DNA of 64,000 bases, taken from Bradyrhizobium manausense. Its GTDB lineage: Bacteria > Pseudomonadota > Alphaproteobacteria > Rhizobiales > Xanthobacteraceae. This document shows, one piece after another, positions 1 to 9,559 of the stretch. The notes beneath the pieces were generated by a model. That model searched no databases. It was given only the letters and a program-made list of their open reading frames with translations, and was not told the DNA's origin. The translations under genes and the position numbers were made by a program. The stretch spans positions 1,364,001 to 1,428,000 of the forward strand of contig NZ_JAFCLG010000001.1 of NCBI RefSeq assembly GCF_018129685.1. The letters run 5' to 3'. Within the stretch, counting starts at the first letter, position 1. Each line of letters begins with the position of its first letter.

Positions 1-1147
1 TGCTGCCTTCCACGGGAGCCGGCGGGGTCGAGAAAATGTAGTTCAGCGACGCCGCGCCCATCGTGGCGATGATCGGATAGTTGTTCCAGGGCGGGACCGA
101 ACTCTCGACTTTCCAGGCGCGCCAGTTGCCGGTGCCGATGCCGCCGTCGAGCGGCCAGTCCGAATAGAGCGCTTCGCCCTTCGAATTTTTTGGCCCGGCG
201 AGGCTGGTCTTGAGCGCGTCGACTTTGGCTTCCGGCAGGCAGGCCGAGGTCTGGCCGGGCGCGCACACGAGGCTCTTGAGGTCGAAGGCCTTCTGGCAGG
301 CGGCGAGATTGGACGTCAGCCCATCCTTGGCACCATCGAGTGCGTCGCAGGCTTCCGTGATGCGCGACGCCACGAGTTGCGCATCCTCCTTGGTGATCGA
401 CTTGCGAAGATCCGGATCGGCTTTCAGGAACGCCTGCACGTCCCAGGCGTGCTGGACCGCGGCGCGCGGCAGATCGAAGCCGGGATTGCCGACGAGGAAG
501 CCGTCGTAATTTTCGGGCATGCGGGAGGCGGCGACCATCGCGTGGCGTCCGCCGTTCGAGCAGCCGGCCATGTAGGAGCGCTCCGGCTGGCGGCCGTAAT
601 GCAGCGCGATCACCTTCTTGGCGACCGGCGAGAGCGTCATGTCGGCGGCGTAGCCGTAGTCGCGCCGCGCCTGCGGATCGAGCCCGAAGGCCGCGCCCGC
701 TGCAAGTCCGAGTGGCTTGTTGGCGGGGTCGGAGCCCGAATGACCGCTGTCCGACGACAGCACGGCGAAACCTCGCGCCAGCGGCACCGTGCCGCCCGAT
801 CCAAGACCTGAGGGGCTTGACCCCATCGCGGGCACGACCACGCCGTCATTGCCGCCATTGACCTGGTGCAGGAAGCGCCCGTTCCAATCGACCGGCAGCC
901 TGATCTCGAACTGGATCGAATAGGTTTTTCCATCCGCACCGGTGCGACGGTTGGCGAGCCCGGTCACGATGCAATGCTTGGGCAGGTTGTTGCCGGCCTC
1001 CTGCAGCTTGGTGGCGACGATCTCGACGCCGGGAATGGCAAGCGATGCCGTGGTGACCGGCGAGCAGGTCTCGTCATCGGCGCGAGCGAGCGCCGTCGTT
1101 CCAAGAAGGGCAGCCAATGTCACTGCCGATACAGCACCAGACCTCAT
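1..1147 (-). CDS. Tannase/feruloyl esterase family protein, secreted (3' end beyond window)
   Basis: Predicted secreted serine esterase that hydrolyses gallate or hydroxycinnamate esters of plant origin. The first 382 residues are visible; the rest lies beyond the left edge. An N-terminal signal peptide ends near ALARA at residues 18-22. The nucleophile motif GCSNGGR sits near residue 195, with the Cys next to the Ser that is typical of this family. A downstream CDALDGAKDGL segment resembles the family's calcium-binding loop and its second Cys. The ATG at 1147 follows a GGGGAG ribosome site. A promoter with an embedded palindrome lies just upstream. The exact substrate (tannin, feruloyl ester, or a synthetic ester as in MHETase relatives) cannot be told from the sequence. 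Confidence 0.88.
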   Translation of the reverse strand, partial: MRSGAVSAVTLAALLGTTALARADDETCSPVTTASLAIPGVEIVATKLQEAGNNLPKHCIVTGLANRRTGADGKTYSIQFEIRLPVDWNGRFLHQVNGGNDGVVVPAMGSSPSGLGSGGTVPLARGFAVLSSDSGHSGSDPANKPLGLAAGAAFGLDPQARRDYGYAADMTLSPVAKKVIALHYGRQPERSYMAGCSNGGRHAMVAASRMPENYDGFLVGNPGFDLPRAAVQHAWDVQAFLKADPDLRKSITKEDAQLVASRITEACDALDGAKDGLTSNLAACQKAFDLKSLVCAPGQTSACLPEAKVDALKTSLAGPKNSKGEALYSDWPLDGGIGTGNWRAWKVESSVPPWNNYPIIATMGAASLNYIFSTPPAPVEGS

Positions 1148-1171
1148 GGCGATCTCCCCAATTTGATTATT

Positions 1172-1190
1172 TGATATAACCATTATATCA
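1172..1190 (-). promoter_or_regulatory. Promoter with embedded 19-bp operator palindrome for the tannase gene
   Basis: TGATATAA-CCA-TTATATCA is a perfect inverted repeat with 8-bp arms, 25 to 43 bases upstream of the tannase ATG. On the minus strand the palindrome contains a perfect TATAAT (1187-1182). A TTGCCA (1208-1203) lies 15 bases further upstream as a candidate -35 element. A protein bound here would cover the -10 element, which suggests repression relieved by an inducer. No regulator gene is adjacent in the window. Confidence 0.6.
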
Positions 1191-1529
1191 GCACCATATC
1201 CTTGGCAAGCCTTGTCCCGAACGAGGACAGCGCGGCAAGGTCTGCATCCGGTGCGGCCAATGCATGAGCCGGAGGTCGCGTTGCACGGCAAGCTGCGATC
1301 CTGCGCCGGGCCGACGCATGAGGTTCCGGACGTTCAGCGTCGGGGATCAGTGGAAGGGATGCCTCGCACCAAAGCGGGCGCGGCCTTCTTCGATGATGCC
1401 ATTATGCCGGTGTTTTGCCCGACGGAGCAAAGCGATTTCGGCAAGACCGAAATTTATTCGAGCCTTTCAATCCCGTCGCTACTGTGCATGGGGTTGTTTT
1501 TTCGGCTCCTGTTTCGATCCAGCCAAACC

Positions 1530-1560
1530 AATGGCCTCTCCCCGGCGGGAAGAGGCCATT
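1530..1560 (-). terminator. Hairpin terminator after the peptide ABC operon
   Basis: AATGGCCTCT (1530-1539) pairs perfectly with AGAGGCCATT (1551-1560), and the stem extends inward with one mismatch. It lies 40 bases past the stop of the substrate-binding protein gene. There is no strong T-run, so it may act mainly by protecting the 3' end of the mRNA. Confidence 0.55.
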
Positions 1561-1599
1561 GCCGAAGCGGTCGTTTCGACTTGGCGACGATGCCGCGCC

Positions 1600-3093
1600 C
1601 TATTCCCAGGACCAGGCCGAGAAGTCGTTCTCGAACTGCGGGACTTCCTTCCAGACACCCTTCAGCTTCTTGTTGATGACCGTCGGCCATTGCGGCTGGA
1701 ACAGGAATCCGGCCACCGCGTCGGTCGCCAGCATCTTCTGGGCATCGCCGAGCAGCTTGGCGCGGCCGGCCTCGTCAGGCGTCGAGACGATCTGCTTGTA
1801 GAGCGCGTTGAACGCCTCGTTGTTGTAACCGAGGTAGTAGTCCGGTTCGGTGATCTTGACGAGGTCGAACGGCTCGACATGGGACACGATGGTGAGGTCG
1901 AAATTGTGCGGACCGTTGGGTGCGAACACCTGCGACAGCCATTGCGCCCATTCGACGTTCTCGATCTTGGCGGTAATGCCGACCTTGGCGAGCTGGGCCG
2001 CGAGGATCTCGCCGCCCTGCCGCGCGTAGGGCGGCGGCGGCAGCTTCAGGCTGAGCTCGAGCGGCGTCGTGACGCCCGCCTCCGCCAGCAGCTTCTTCGC
2101 CTTCTCGGGGTCGTAGGGATTGACACCGGTGGTGTCGACATAGCCGAGCGAGCCCGGCGTGTAGAAGCTGCCGATCGGCGTGCCGAAACCTTCGACCGCG
2201 CCGTCGATCATCGCCTTGCGGTCGATGGCGGCGAGGATCGCGCGGCGCACCCTGACGTCGTCAAGCGGCTTCTTCTTTTCGTTGATGGCCACGATGGTCT
2301 TGGCCTTGGAGCCGCCGATCAGAACGGCAAAGCGCGGATCGGCCTTGAACTGGGCAACGACGCGGGTTGCGATGCGCGGAAATGCGTCGACGTCGTTTGA
2401 CAGCAGCGCCGCGGCCTGCGCGGCGGGATCGGAGATGAAGCGGATCGTCACCTTGGACAGCTTGATCGCAGACGCGTTGCGATAGTCGGCCCATTTGTTC
2501 AGCGTGAGCGAGGAGCCCTTGACCCAGGCGCCAAGCTGATACGGCCCGGTGCCGACCGGCTGCGTCACGTTGGTCGCAGCACTCTTCGGCTCGACGATCG
2601 AGCCGCTGGCCTGTCCCAGCAGGAACGGCAGGTTCGGCTCGGAATTCTTCAAGGTGATCACGACCGTGTCGGCATCGGGCGCGGCGACGGACTCGAAGCT
2701 CTGGAACAGGCTCTTGTCCTTGTTGGTGCTGTTCGCGGCCGCGTTGCGCTCGAACGAGAATTTCACCGCGGCGGAATCAAAGGCCTCGCCGTTCTGGAAT
2801 TTGACGCCCTTGCGCAGCTTGAACGTATACGTCTTCAGGTCGGGCGACGCGGTCCAGCTCTCGGCCAGCAGGGGCGAAGTCGAGCCGTCCTCGTTGATCT
2901 TGGTCAGGGTCTCATAGATGTTGTAGAGCGTGACCTCGGCGATCGCAGCGGCGGCGGCGTTGGTGGGATCGAGCCCCGGCGGCTCCAGCGTCATGCCCAT
3001 GACGACGCTGTCCTTCTTGCTCTGCGCCAGCACCGGCAGCGGCGCCGCGGCCAATGCCGCGGCAAAAGCGACGATCGATAGCTTCTTGAACAT
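1600..3093 (-). CDS. ABC transporter periplasmic binding protein, peptide/opine family (SBP family 5)
   Basis: Periplasmic solute receptor of a dipeptide/oligopeptide-type importer, 497 aa, normal for the family. A signal peptide (MFKKLSIVAFAAALAAAPLP) ends at VLAQ. It is followed by a typical family-5 body, including LAESWTASPDLKTYTF and LRKGVKFQNGEAF. The ATG at 3093 is chosen because the signal peptide begins there; an upstream in-frame start would add unrelated residues. It is the last gene of amidase-permease-permease-ATPase-ATPase-receptor, so the ligand is probably an amide-containing compound, a peptide, or a compound the amidase releases. Specificity is not readable. Confidence 0.9.
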   Translation of the reverse strand: MFKKLSIVAFAAALAAAPLPVLAQSKKDSVVMGMTLEPPGLDPTNAAAAAIAEVTLYNIYETLTKINEDGSTSPLLAESWTASPDLKTYTFKLRKGVKFQNGEAFDSAAVKFSFERNAAANSTNKDKSLFQSFESVAAPDADTVVITLKNSEPNLPFLLGQASGSIVEPKSAATNVTQPVGTGPYQLGAWVKGSSLTLNKWADYRNASAIKLSKVTIRFISDPAAQAAALLSNDVDAFPRIATRVVAQFKADPRFAVLIGGSKAKTIVAINEKKKPLDDVRVRRAILAAIDRKAMIDGAVEGFGTPIGSFYTPGSLGYVDTTGVNPYDPEKAKKLLAEAGVTTPLELSLKLPPPPYARQGGEILAAQLAKVGITAKIENVEWAQWLSQVFAPNGPHNFDLTIVSHVEPFDLVKITEPDYYLGYNNEAFNALYKQIVSTPDEAGRAKLLGDAQKMLATDAVAGFLFQPQWPTVINKKLKGVWKEVPQFENDFSAWSWE

Positions 3094-3148
3094 GCCCAAA
3101 CTCCCCGGCCTTCCGTCTTTCAAGACTACGCCATTCCCATGGCCGACA

Positions 3149-4153
3149 CTAACCTTCCATGCCCGCCTGCGGCAATGCCATCACGGCCTCCGCCTTGTGG
3201 CAGGCGGCGAGATGGCCCTCGCCCACCCTGCGTAGCAAGGGCGGAACCTCGCGGCAATGCTGGTCGGCGAGCGGACAGCGCGCCACATAGGGGCATCCGG
3301 TCGCAGCCGCCGATTGCGAGGCGATCGCCTGGGCCCCGCGCCGTCGCCGGCCGCCGCCGGCGCGCGCCCTCGGCACGGCGTCCAGCAGCGCCCGCGTATA
3401 GGGATGGGCGCAGTGCTCGAACAGATCCTCCGGCCGTCCCTGCTCGACCACCCGGCCGAGATACATCACCGCGACCTCGTCACAGAGGTAATCGACAACG
3501 GCGAGGTCGTGGCTGATCAGGACGTAGCTCAGGCCGAACTGCTCCTGCAGATCCTGCATCAGATTGAGCACCTGCGCCTGCACCGAGACGTCGAGCGCGG
3601 AGACGGGTTCGTCCGCGACGATCAGCTTCGGCTGGGTAATCAGCGCGCGCGCGATCGCGATGCGCTGGCGCTGGCCCCCGGAAAACTCGTGCGGATATTT
3701 GTCCATGTCCGCCTCGCGCAAGCCGACCTGCTTCAGCACCGTCGCGACACGGGCGCGGAACGTGGTGCGGTCGGCGTCATCAAGCACGGTGAGCGGCTCG
3801 GCGACGATACGCGCGATGGTCTGACGCGGATCGAGTGAGCCATAGGGATCCTGGAACACCATCTGGAAATCCCGCCGCGCGCGGCGCAATTCGTCCGGCG
3901 AGATGCGGTTGAGGTCGCGGCCGAGCATCGCGACCTGACCCGCCGTCGGTCGCTCCAGCGCCATCACCACCCGCGCGAAGGTGGATTTGCCGGAGCCGGA
4001 TTCGCCGACGATGCCGAGGCTGCGGCCGGCCTCGACCTGCACGCTGACGCCGTTGAGCGCGCGCACCTGTCCGGGCGGACGGAACAGGCTTTCGCGCGGC
4101 AGCGTGTAGCGCTGCTCGAGATCCTTGACGTCGAGAAGAGGTGCTGCGGTCAT
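3149..4153 (-). CDS. Peptide-type ABC transporter ATP-binding protein (DppF/OppF-like)
   Basis: Second ATPase of the peptide-type importer, 334 aa, cytoplasmic. Walker A GESGSGKST, signature FSGGQRQR and Walker B LIVADEPVSALD are all intact. The C-terminal HPYTRALLDAVPRA and a Cys-containing tail (GCPYVARCPLADQHC) are typical of OppF/DppF proteins. The ATG at 4153 overlaps the stop of the preceding ATPase gene as ATGA, which fixes the start and implies translational coupling. A longer upstream reading in this frame is the shadow of the neighbouring gene. Confidence 0.93.
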   Translation of the reverse strand: MTAAPLLDVKDLEQRYTLPRESLFRPPGQVRALNGVSVQVEAGRSLGIVGESGSGKSTFARVVMALERPTAGQVAMLGRDLNRISPDELRRARRDFQMVFQDPYGSLDPRQTIARIVAEPLTVLDDADRTTFRARVATVLKQVGLREADMDKYPHEFSGGQRQRIAIARALITQPKLIVADEPVSALDVSVQAQVLNLMQDLQEQFGLSYVLISHDLAVVDYLCDEVAVMYLGRVVEQGRPEDLFEHCAHPYTRALLDAVPRARAGGGRRRRGAQAIASQSAAATGCPYVARCPLADQHCREVPPLLRRVGEGHLAACHKAEAVMALPQAGMEG

Positions 4154-5163
4154 GCGGACAGCGCCCCGACATTCGCGGCCATCGAGACATCGGTGCGCAC
4201 GCAGCGCACGCCATGCTTGGGGCCGACCTCGACCATCGGCGGCAGCGCGGCGCGGCACTTGTCCTGGACCAGCGGACAACGCTCACCAAAGGCGCATCCC
4301 GCCGGCAGATCGGCGAGCTCCGGCACCGTGCCCGCAATCGTCGTCAGCCGCGTCCCCTTGCGCGCGCCGAGCTTTGGGCGGGCGCGGAACAGGCCTTGCG
4401 TATAGGGATGGCCCATGCGGCGGAACACCTCGTCGGTCGGCCCGCTCTCGACGACGGTGCCGCCATACATCACCATCATGCGCTGCACGTTCTCGGCGAT
4501 GACACCGAGATCATGCGAGATCAGGATCATCGACATGCCACGCTCCTCGACGAGGTCGGCGATGAGATCGAGGATCTGGCCCTGAATGGTGACGTCGAGC
4601 GCGGTGGTCGGCTCGTCGGCGATCAACAGATCGGGCTCGCAGGCAAGCGCCATCGCAATCGTGACACGCTGGCGCTGGCCGCCGGAGAATTGATGCGGAT
4701 AGGCATCTATGCGCCTGGCGGGATCGGGCAGTCCGACGCGGTCGAGCAACGCAATCGCCTCTCTGCGCGCCTGCGCGGCGGAATATTTCTTGTGACGCCG
4801 CAACGGCTCGGCGACCTGGTGGCCGATCGTGTGCATCGGGTTCAGCGCCGTCATCGGCTCCTGGAAGATCATGCTGATCCGGTTGCCGCGCAGCTTGCAA
4901 TAATCGGCATCGGCAAGCCGCGCGAGCTCGCTCCCATCAAGCTTGATGCTGCCGGTGATAACAGCACTATCCGGCAACAGCCCCATCAACGACAACGCCG
5001 TGACCGACTTGCCGCAGCCGGATTCACCGACGAGCCCAAGCGTCTCGCCGCGCTTCAGCGCAAAGCTCACTCCGCGCACCGCCTGCGCCGGACCGCGGCT
5101 GGTATTGAGGCGGACGCCGAGATTGTCGACCTCGATCAGGGGGGCGGGATCAGCCATTGTCAC
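4150..5163 (-). CDS. Peptide-type ABC transporter ATP-binding protein (DppD/OppD-like)
   Basis: First ATPase of the importer, 337 aa. Walker [10 protein letters not shown], signature FSGGQRQR and Walker [13 protein letters not shown] are present, and [15 protein letters not shown] near the C-terminus is the OppD-type Cys cluster. A GTG at 5163 overlaps the permease stop by four bases (GTGA); an ATG at 5157 is the alternative start. It pairs with the next ATPase as a heterodimer, as is usual in Dpp/Opp systems. Confidence 0.93.
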   Translation of the reverse strand: MTMADPAPLIEVDNLGVRLNTSRGPAQAVRGVSFALKRGETLGLVGESGCGKSVTALSLMGLLPDSAVITGSIKLDGSELARLADADYCKLRGNRISMIFQEPMTALNPMHTIGHQVAEPLRRHKKYSAAQARREAIALLDRVGLPDPARRIDAYPHQFSGGQRQRVTIAMALACEPDLLIADEPTTALDVTIQGQILDLIADLVEERGMSMILISHDLGVIAENVQRMMVMYGGTVVESGPTDEVFRRMGHPYTQGLFRARPKLGARKGTRLTTIAGTVPELADLPAGCAFGERCPLVQDKCRAALPPMVEVGPKHGVRCVRTDVSMAANVGALSA

Positions 5164-6053
5164 CGCTCCCGTGCCAGTCGCGGATCGAGCAAATCGCGCA
5201 ATCCATCACCAAGAAGATTGAGGCCGAGCACGGCGATCGCGATTGCAGCGCCGGGATAGACCGCGAGCATCGGCGACTGGAACAGCATGGTCTGCGCATC
5301 GTTCAGCATGCGGCCCCAGGACGGTTGCGGCGGCTGCGTGCCGAGGCCGAGATAAGACAGCGCCGCTTCGGCGAGGATCGCCAGCGCAAACTGGATGGTC
5401 GCCTGCACGATCAGGATCGACAGGATGTTCGGCAAGACGTGTTCGATGGTGATGCGGAAAGCGCCCTTTCCCGAGGCGCGCGCCGCCAGCACGAATTCAC
5501 GCGCCCAGATCGCATTGGCCGAACCGCGCGTCAGCCGGATCAAGGTCGGAATCTGGAAGATGCCGATCGCGATGATCGAGGTCACCATGCCGGGTCCCGC
5601 GACCGCGGCGAGCATGATCGCCGAAAGCACGGCAGGAAAGGCGAATGCGAAGTCGGAGAAGCGCATGATGATCTCTTCGGTCCAGCCGCGCTTGGCCGAA
5701 GCGATCAGGCCGAGGCAGACGCCGAAGGTGAGACCGATGCCGACCGCGATGACGCCGACGAGGATGGTGGAGCGCGCACCCGCGAGCAGCAGCGAGACGA
5801 TGTCGCGCCCGAAGGAGTCGGTGCCGAGCCAGTGTGCCGCCGAGGGCGGCCGGAGCTTCGAGGCGATGTCGATCTCGTAAGGAGACCACGGCGTCCACAC
5901 CAGCGACAGCAGCGCCGAGACGACCACCAGCAGGCTGAGCACGCCGCCCAGCACGAAGCTGCGATGGCGCAGCGCGCGACTCCAGAAGGTCTTTGCCGGC
6001 AAGGGGCGCGTTGCGACCGACGCGTCAACCGGCGTGGAAAGCTGTGCGCTCAC
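5160..6053 (-). CDS. Peptide-type ABC transporter permease (DppC-like)
   Basis: Inner-membrane permease, 297 aa, of the DppC/OppC type. It has a hydrophobic segment near residues 32-55 and then the usual ABC-permease core, with RASGKGAFRITIEHVLPN as the EAA coupling loop. The GTG start at 6053 overlaps the stop of the upstream permease (GTGA). It ends in the overlap with the first ATPase gene, so all four membrane and ATPase genes are tightly coupled. Confidence 0.92.
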   Translation of the reverse strand: MSAQLSTPVDASVATRPLPAKTFWSRALRHRSFVLGGVLSLLVVVSALLSLVWTPWSPYEIDIASKLRPPSAAHWLGTDSFGRDIVSLLLAGARSTILVGVIAVGIGLTFGVCLGLIASAKRGWTEEIIMRFSDFAFAFPAVLSAIMLAAVAGPGMVTSIIAIGIFQIPTLIRLTRGSANAIWAREFVLAARASGKGAFRITIEHVLPNILSILIVQATIQFALAILAEAALSYLGLGTQPPQPSWGRMLNDAQTMLFQSPMLAVYPGAAIAIAVLGLNLLGDGLRDLLDPRLARER

Positions 6054-7000
6054 AGGTCGTGCACCTTGATGCGGGGATCGATGAAGGCATAGAGCACGTC
6101 AACCACGAAATTGACGATGACCACCATGGCGGCAAGAAGCATCACGCAATTGCGCACCACGATCAGGTCGCGGTTCGCAATCGACTGGAAGATGAGGCGG
6201 CCGAGGCCCGGCAGGTAGAACACATTTTCGATCACAATGGTGCCGGCGAGCAGGTTGGCGAATTGCAGGCCCATCACCGTCATGACGGGGATCATGGCAT
6301 TGCGCAGCACGTGGCTCCACAATACCTCGCGCTTGCCGAGCCCCTTCGCGCGCGCGGTGCGCACAAAATCCTCGCGCAGCACTTCAAGCACGGCCGAGCG
6401 CGTGACGCGGGCGAGAATCGCGGCCTGCACCACGGCAAGCGAGATCGACGGCAGCAGCAGCGACTTGACACCAAGCCAGATGCCGTCGTCCCAGCCGGCG
6501 AAGCCGCCCGCGGAGAGCCATTGCAACCGCACCGCAAACAGCAGCACCAGGAGGATGGCGAACCAGAAGTTCGGCAGCGCGATGCCGATCTGGGTCAATG
6601 ACATCACGCCGACGTCGCCGAGCTTGTTGTGATTGGCCGCGGTATAGATTCCGGCCGAGAGCGCCAGAACCACCGTGATCAGCATCGACATGATCGCGAG
6701 CGGAATGGTCAGCACCAGCCGCTCGGCGATCAGTCCCGCGACCGGCGTGCCGTAGACATAGGAATTGCCGAGATCCCCGACGACGAGACCCTTGATCCAT
6801 TGCAGGTAGCGGACCGCAAGCGGCTGATCGAGCCCGAGCTTGACCGTGAGCGCGCGGACCGCGTCGGCCGACGCATCGGCACCCATCAGCATCTGGGCGG
6901 CATTGCCCGGCAACGCATCCAGCACCAGGAAAATGATCACGGAGGCGCCGACCAGCGTCGCCAGCAATGTCAGGACACGTCGGAGGACAAATACGCTCAT
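6050..7000 (-). CDS. Peptide-type ABC transporter permease (DppB-like)
   Basis: Inner-membrane permease, 316 aa, of the DppB/OppB type. The N-terminal helix begins MSVFVLRRVLTLLATLVGAS, a typical DppB start. The EAA-type loop is seen at RTARAKGLGKREVLWSHVLRN. It is the first transporter gene after the amidase, with 84 bases between them and no obvious terminator. Confidence 0.92.
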   Translation of the reverse strand: MSVFVLRRVLTLLATLVGASVIIFLVLDALPGNAAQMLMGADASADAVRALTVKLGLDQPLAVRYLQWIKGLVVGDLGNSYVYGTPVAGLIAERLVLTIPLAIMSMLITVVLALSAGIYTAANHNKLGDVGVMSLTQIGIALPNFWFAILLVLLFAVRLQWLSAGGFAGWDDGIWLGVKSLLLPSISLAVVQAAILARVTRSAVLEVLREDFVRTARAKGLGKREVLWSHVLRNAMIPVMTVMGLQFANLLAGTIVIENVFYLPGLGRLIFQSIANRDLIVVRNCVMLLAAMVVIVNFVVDVLYAFIDPRIKVHDL

Positions 7001-7084
7001 GCGTGATCAGGGTCAGGGCTCATCGGCGGCACGATCAACATGTCCGGACGCCGGACGCAAGCCCTTTGCGGCCGATGCATGCCG

Positions 7085-8506
7085 TCATTCCGGCCGGCGG
7101 GTGAGAAGGTCGTGCGAGGCCTCGAACAGCGCGCTGACGCGCAGCAATTCGGCGTCGGCCCGGAAGCGGCCAACGAGTTGGAGCCCGATGGGCAGTCCGT
7201 CGCGGCCGAAGCCGCAGGGCAGGCTGATCGCGGGATGACCGGTCATGTTGAACGGCATGGTCCAGGGGAACCAGTGCGGCCGGACGCTGTCGAATTGCTG
7301 GCCGTCGATCTCGATCCTGCCGAACAGGTCCTGCTCGATCGGCAGCGCGGTGCGGGTGATGGTCGGCATTGCCAGCAGGTGCCCGCGCGCAAGCAGGGAT
7401 TGCACGCGACGGAACAGCGCCGTGCGCGCGAACATCGCCTCCTGGTAGTCCACGCCGCTGACATTGGTCGCCAGCGCGATCTGCTTGACGAAGGCCTCGC
7501 TCAGGGCATCCCCATGCTCCGCCACCAGCTTCGAAAAGCGCGAGCGCCAGACGGTGTGGTTGATGGCCCGCCAGATCGGCTCGACGTCGTAACCCTCGCC
7601 GGGGAATTCCTCGAGCTCGGCACCCAGATCCGCGAGCCGGTCGAGGCTGGCATTGAAGGCCCCCGCGACGTCTGATGACACTGGCCGTCCAGGCGGAGAG
7701 GCGCAGAACAGAACCCTTTGCCCGCGCAGATCGCCGCGCGGGGCGGCGGTGCCGATGAAATCGGGCACGGGAACGCCGATCGACCAGGGATCGCAGGAAT
7801 CCTCGCCTGACATCGCCTGCATCATCAGCGCGGTGTCGGCCACGGTGCGCGTGGTCGGCGTCACATAGGTCTGATTGCCGAACGCATCCAGCGCTTGGCT
7901 ATGCGCGATCACGCCGTTGCTCTGCTTCAATCCGACCACGCCGTTACAGGCGGCGGGAATCCGCGTCGAGCCGCCGCCATCGGTGGCGATTGCGAGGGGC
8001 GCAATGCCGCTCGCCACCGCCACAGCGGCGCCGCCGCTGGAGCCGCCGGAGGAGCGCTCCGCGCTCCAGGCGTTGCGGGTGCGGCCGAACAGAGGCGAGT
8101 CGGTCAGGCACTTGCTGCCGAACTCCGGCGTCGTTGTCTTGCCGATCAGGATCGCGCCTTCCGCCCTCAGTTTTGCAACCGCGACCGCGTCATCCGTCGG
8201 CACGTTGTCCTTGTAAGGCACGGCGCCGAAGGTGGTCTTCACGCCCTTGGTGTTGACGATGTCCTTGACGGTGACGGGGATGCCGTGCAGCAGGCCAAGC
8301 GGTTCACCCGCCATCACCTTGCGCTCGGCCTCGCGCGCCTCTGCAAGCGCCTCGTCGCCGCAAATCGTGATGAAGCAGTTCAGCCTGGGCTGGAGCGCCT
8401 CGGCGCGCGCGAGTACAGCGCGCGTGACCTCGACGGGCGAGACCTTCTTGCTGGCGATGCGCTCGCGCAGAGCGGTGGCGGTGAGGAAACAGAGATCGTC
8501 GCTCAT
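7085..8506 (-). CDS. Amidase (amidase signature family)
   Basis: Cytoplasmic amidohydrolase of the amidase signature family, 473 aa, usual length. The catalytic Lys is in IPVTVKDIVN, and the Gly/Ser-rich GGSSGGAAVAVASG with TDGGGSTRIPA supplies the cis-Ser and nucleophilic Ser. It lies directly upstream of a peptide-type importer on the same strand, so it probably hydrolyses the imported amide. The substrate cannot be read from the sequence; relatives act on aryl, acyl and indole amides. A 112-base gap separates it from the polyol operon upstream. Confidence 0.9.
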   Translation of the reverse strand: MSDDLCFLTATALRERIASKKVSPVEVTRAVLARAEALQPRLNCFITICGDEALAEAREAERKVMAGEPLGLLHGIPVTVKDIVNTKGVKTTFGAVPYKDNVPTDDAVAVAKLRAEGAILIGKTTTPEFGSKCLTDSPLFGRTRNAWSAERSSGGSSGGAAVAVASGIAPLAIATDGGGSTRIPAACNGVVGLKQSNGVIAHSQALDAFGNQTYVTPTTRTVADTALMMQAMSGEDSCDPWSIGVPVPDFIGTAAPRGDLRGQRVLFCASPPGRPVSSDVAGAFNASLDRLADLGAELEEFPGEGYDVEPIWRAINHTVWRSRFSKLVAEHGDALSEAFVKQIALATNVSGVDYQEAMFARTALFRRVQSLLARGHLLAMPTITRTALPIEQDLFGRIEIDGQQFDSVRPHWFPWTMPFNMTGHPAISLPCGFGRDGLPIGLQLVGRFRADAELLRVSALFEASHDLLTRRPE

Positions 8507-8618
8507 TGTGACAGGCTCGCGTCAGGTTGCGCGGGACCTTGCCAGCGCAAACCCACCCTGTCCATTTCGGCTGGAGCATGGCCGCACTCCACCGGAACAT
8601 CGCGGAAGCCGTGCCGCC

Positions 8619-9554
8619 TTACCAGCTCCAGCTGATCTCGTGACTCCAGGGCGGATCGGCGCCGGGGCGGGTGCAGGTCAGGCCGGCGCAATTGGCGGCA
8701 AAGGACAGCGCGCGCCGGAGCTCGTCAGTGCTGATGTCCTTGAGTCGCGATGGGGCGAGACGGCCTTGCTTGTGCAAGGCGAACAGCAATGCGGCCTGAA
8801 AGCTGTCGCCGGCACCGATCGTATCGGCGACCTCGATCTTCGGCGCCTCGACCTCGATCTCACCGGCCCTTGCATGCCAGGCGACGGCACCGTTGTTGCC
8901 GCGGGTAATCGCGACGAGGCTCGCGCCCTGCCCCAGCAGCGCACTCGCGCGCTGCTGATACGGCTCCTCCCCGAAGAGATAGGCGAAGTCGATATCCGAC
9001 ATCTTGATGAGATCGGCACTGGCGGCGAACTCGCCCATGCGCGCCAGATAAGCCGGCTTGTCCTTGACCAGATTGGGGCGGCAGTTCGGATCGAAGGAGA
9101 TGGTCGACAACGCCTGCGCATCCGCGATCAGCGCCTTGGTCTCCGCGGCTCCTTGATCGTTGACGAGTGTGGTTGAACCGACATGGATGGCTTCGACATT
9201 TTTGAACGGAATGGTCCCACGCCGAAAAGTCCAATTCCGCGTCGCGGTCTCGGCGTCATAGAAGGCGTAGTGCGACTCGCCGGCGACAATGCGGACGAAG
9301 GCGAGCGTCGTTTGATGATCGCTGCGCGTGGCAAGATCGAGCACGACATTCGATGCGGCGGCGTGATCTGCGATCATACGTCCGAACAGATCGGTCGAGA
9401 TGCCACCGACAAAACCGGTCGGCGCGCCGAGCCGGGCAATGCCGATCGCGACGTTGAGACAGGAGCCGCCCACCGCCGGCATCACGGCCTCGCGTCCCGC
9501 AGCACTTCGCGTCGGGACGAAATCGATCAGCGCGTCGCCGCAGGAAATCAGCAT
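8619..9554 (-). CDS. PfkB-family sugar kinase (fructokinase-like)
   Basis: ATP-dependent ribokinase/PfkB-fold kinase, 311 aa. The N-terminal GGSCLNVAIGIARLG is the first PfkB signature, and DTIGAGDSFQAALLFAL carries the catalytic Asp and anion hole. It is last in the polyol operon, the position of the frk fructokinase in Sinorhizobium smo operons, so fructose made by a polyol dehydrogenase is a reasonable substrate. The ATG at 9554 is preferred because AAGGG lies about nine bases upstream; a TTG at 9563 that overlaps the previous stop is the alternative. Confidence 0.85.
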   Translation of the reverse strand: MLISCGDALIDFVPTRSAAGREAVMPAVGGSCLNVAIGIARLGAPTGFVGGISTDLFGRMIADHAAASNVVLDLATRSDHQTTLAFVRIVAGESHYAFYDAETATRNWTFRRGTIPFKNVEAIHVGSTTLVNDQGAAETKALIADAQALSTISFDPNCRPNLVKDKPAYLARMGEFAASADLIKMSDIDFAYLFGEEPYQQRASALLGQGASLVAITRGNNGAVAWHARAGEIEVEAPKIEVADTIGAGDSFQAALLFALHKQGRLAPSRLKDISTDELRRALSFAANCAGLTCTRPGADPPWSHEISWSW

Positions 9555-9559
9555 GGCCC

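Larger units (their letters stand above)
1148..1599. other. Intergenic region between tannase and binding-protein genes
   Basis: This 452-base stretch holds the tannase promoter and operator at its left end and the hairpin at 1530-1560 at its right end. Short reading frames exist on both strands between about 1210 and 1500, but none has a convincing ribosome site or recognisable protein. I see no further gene. Confidence 0.6.
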
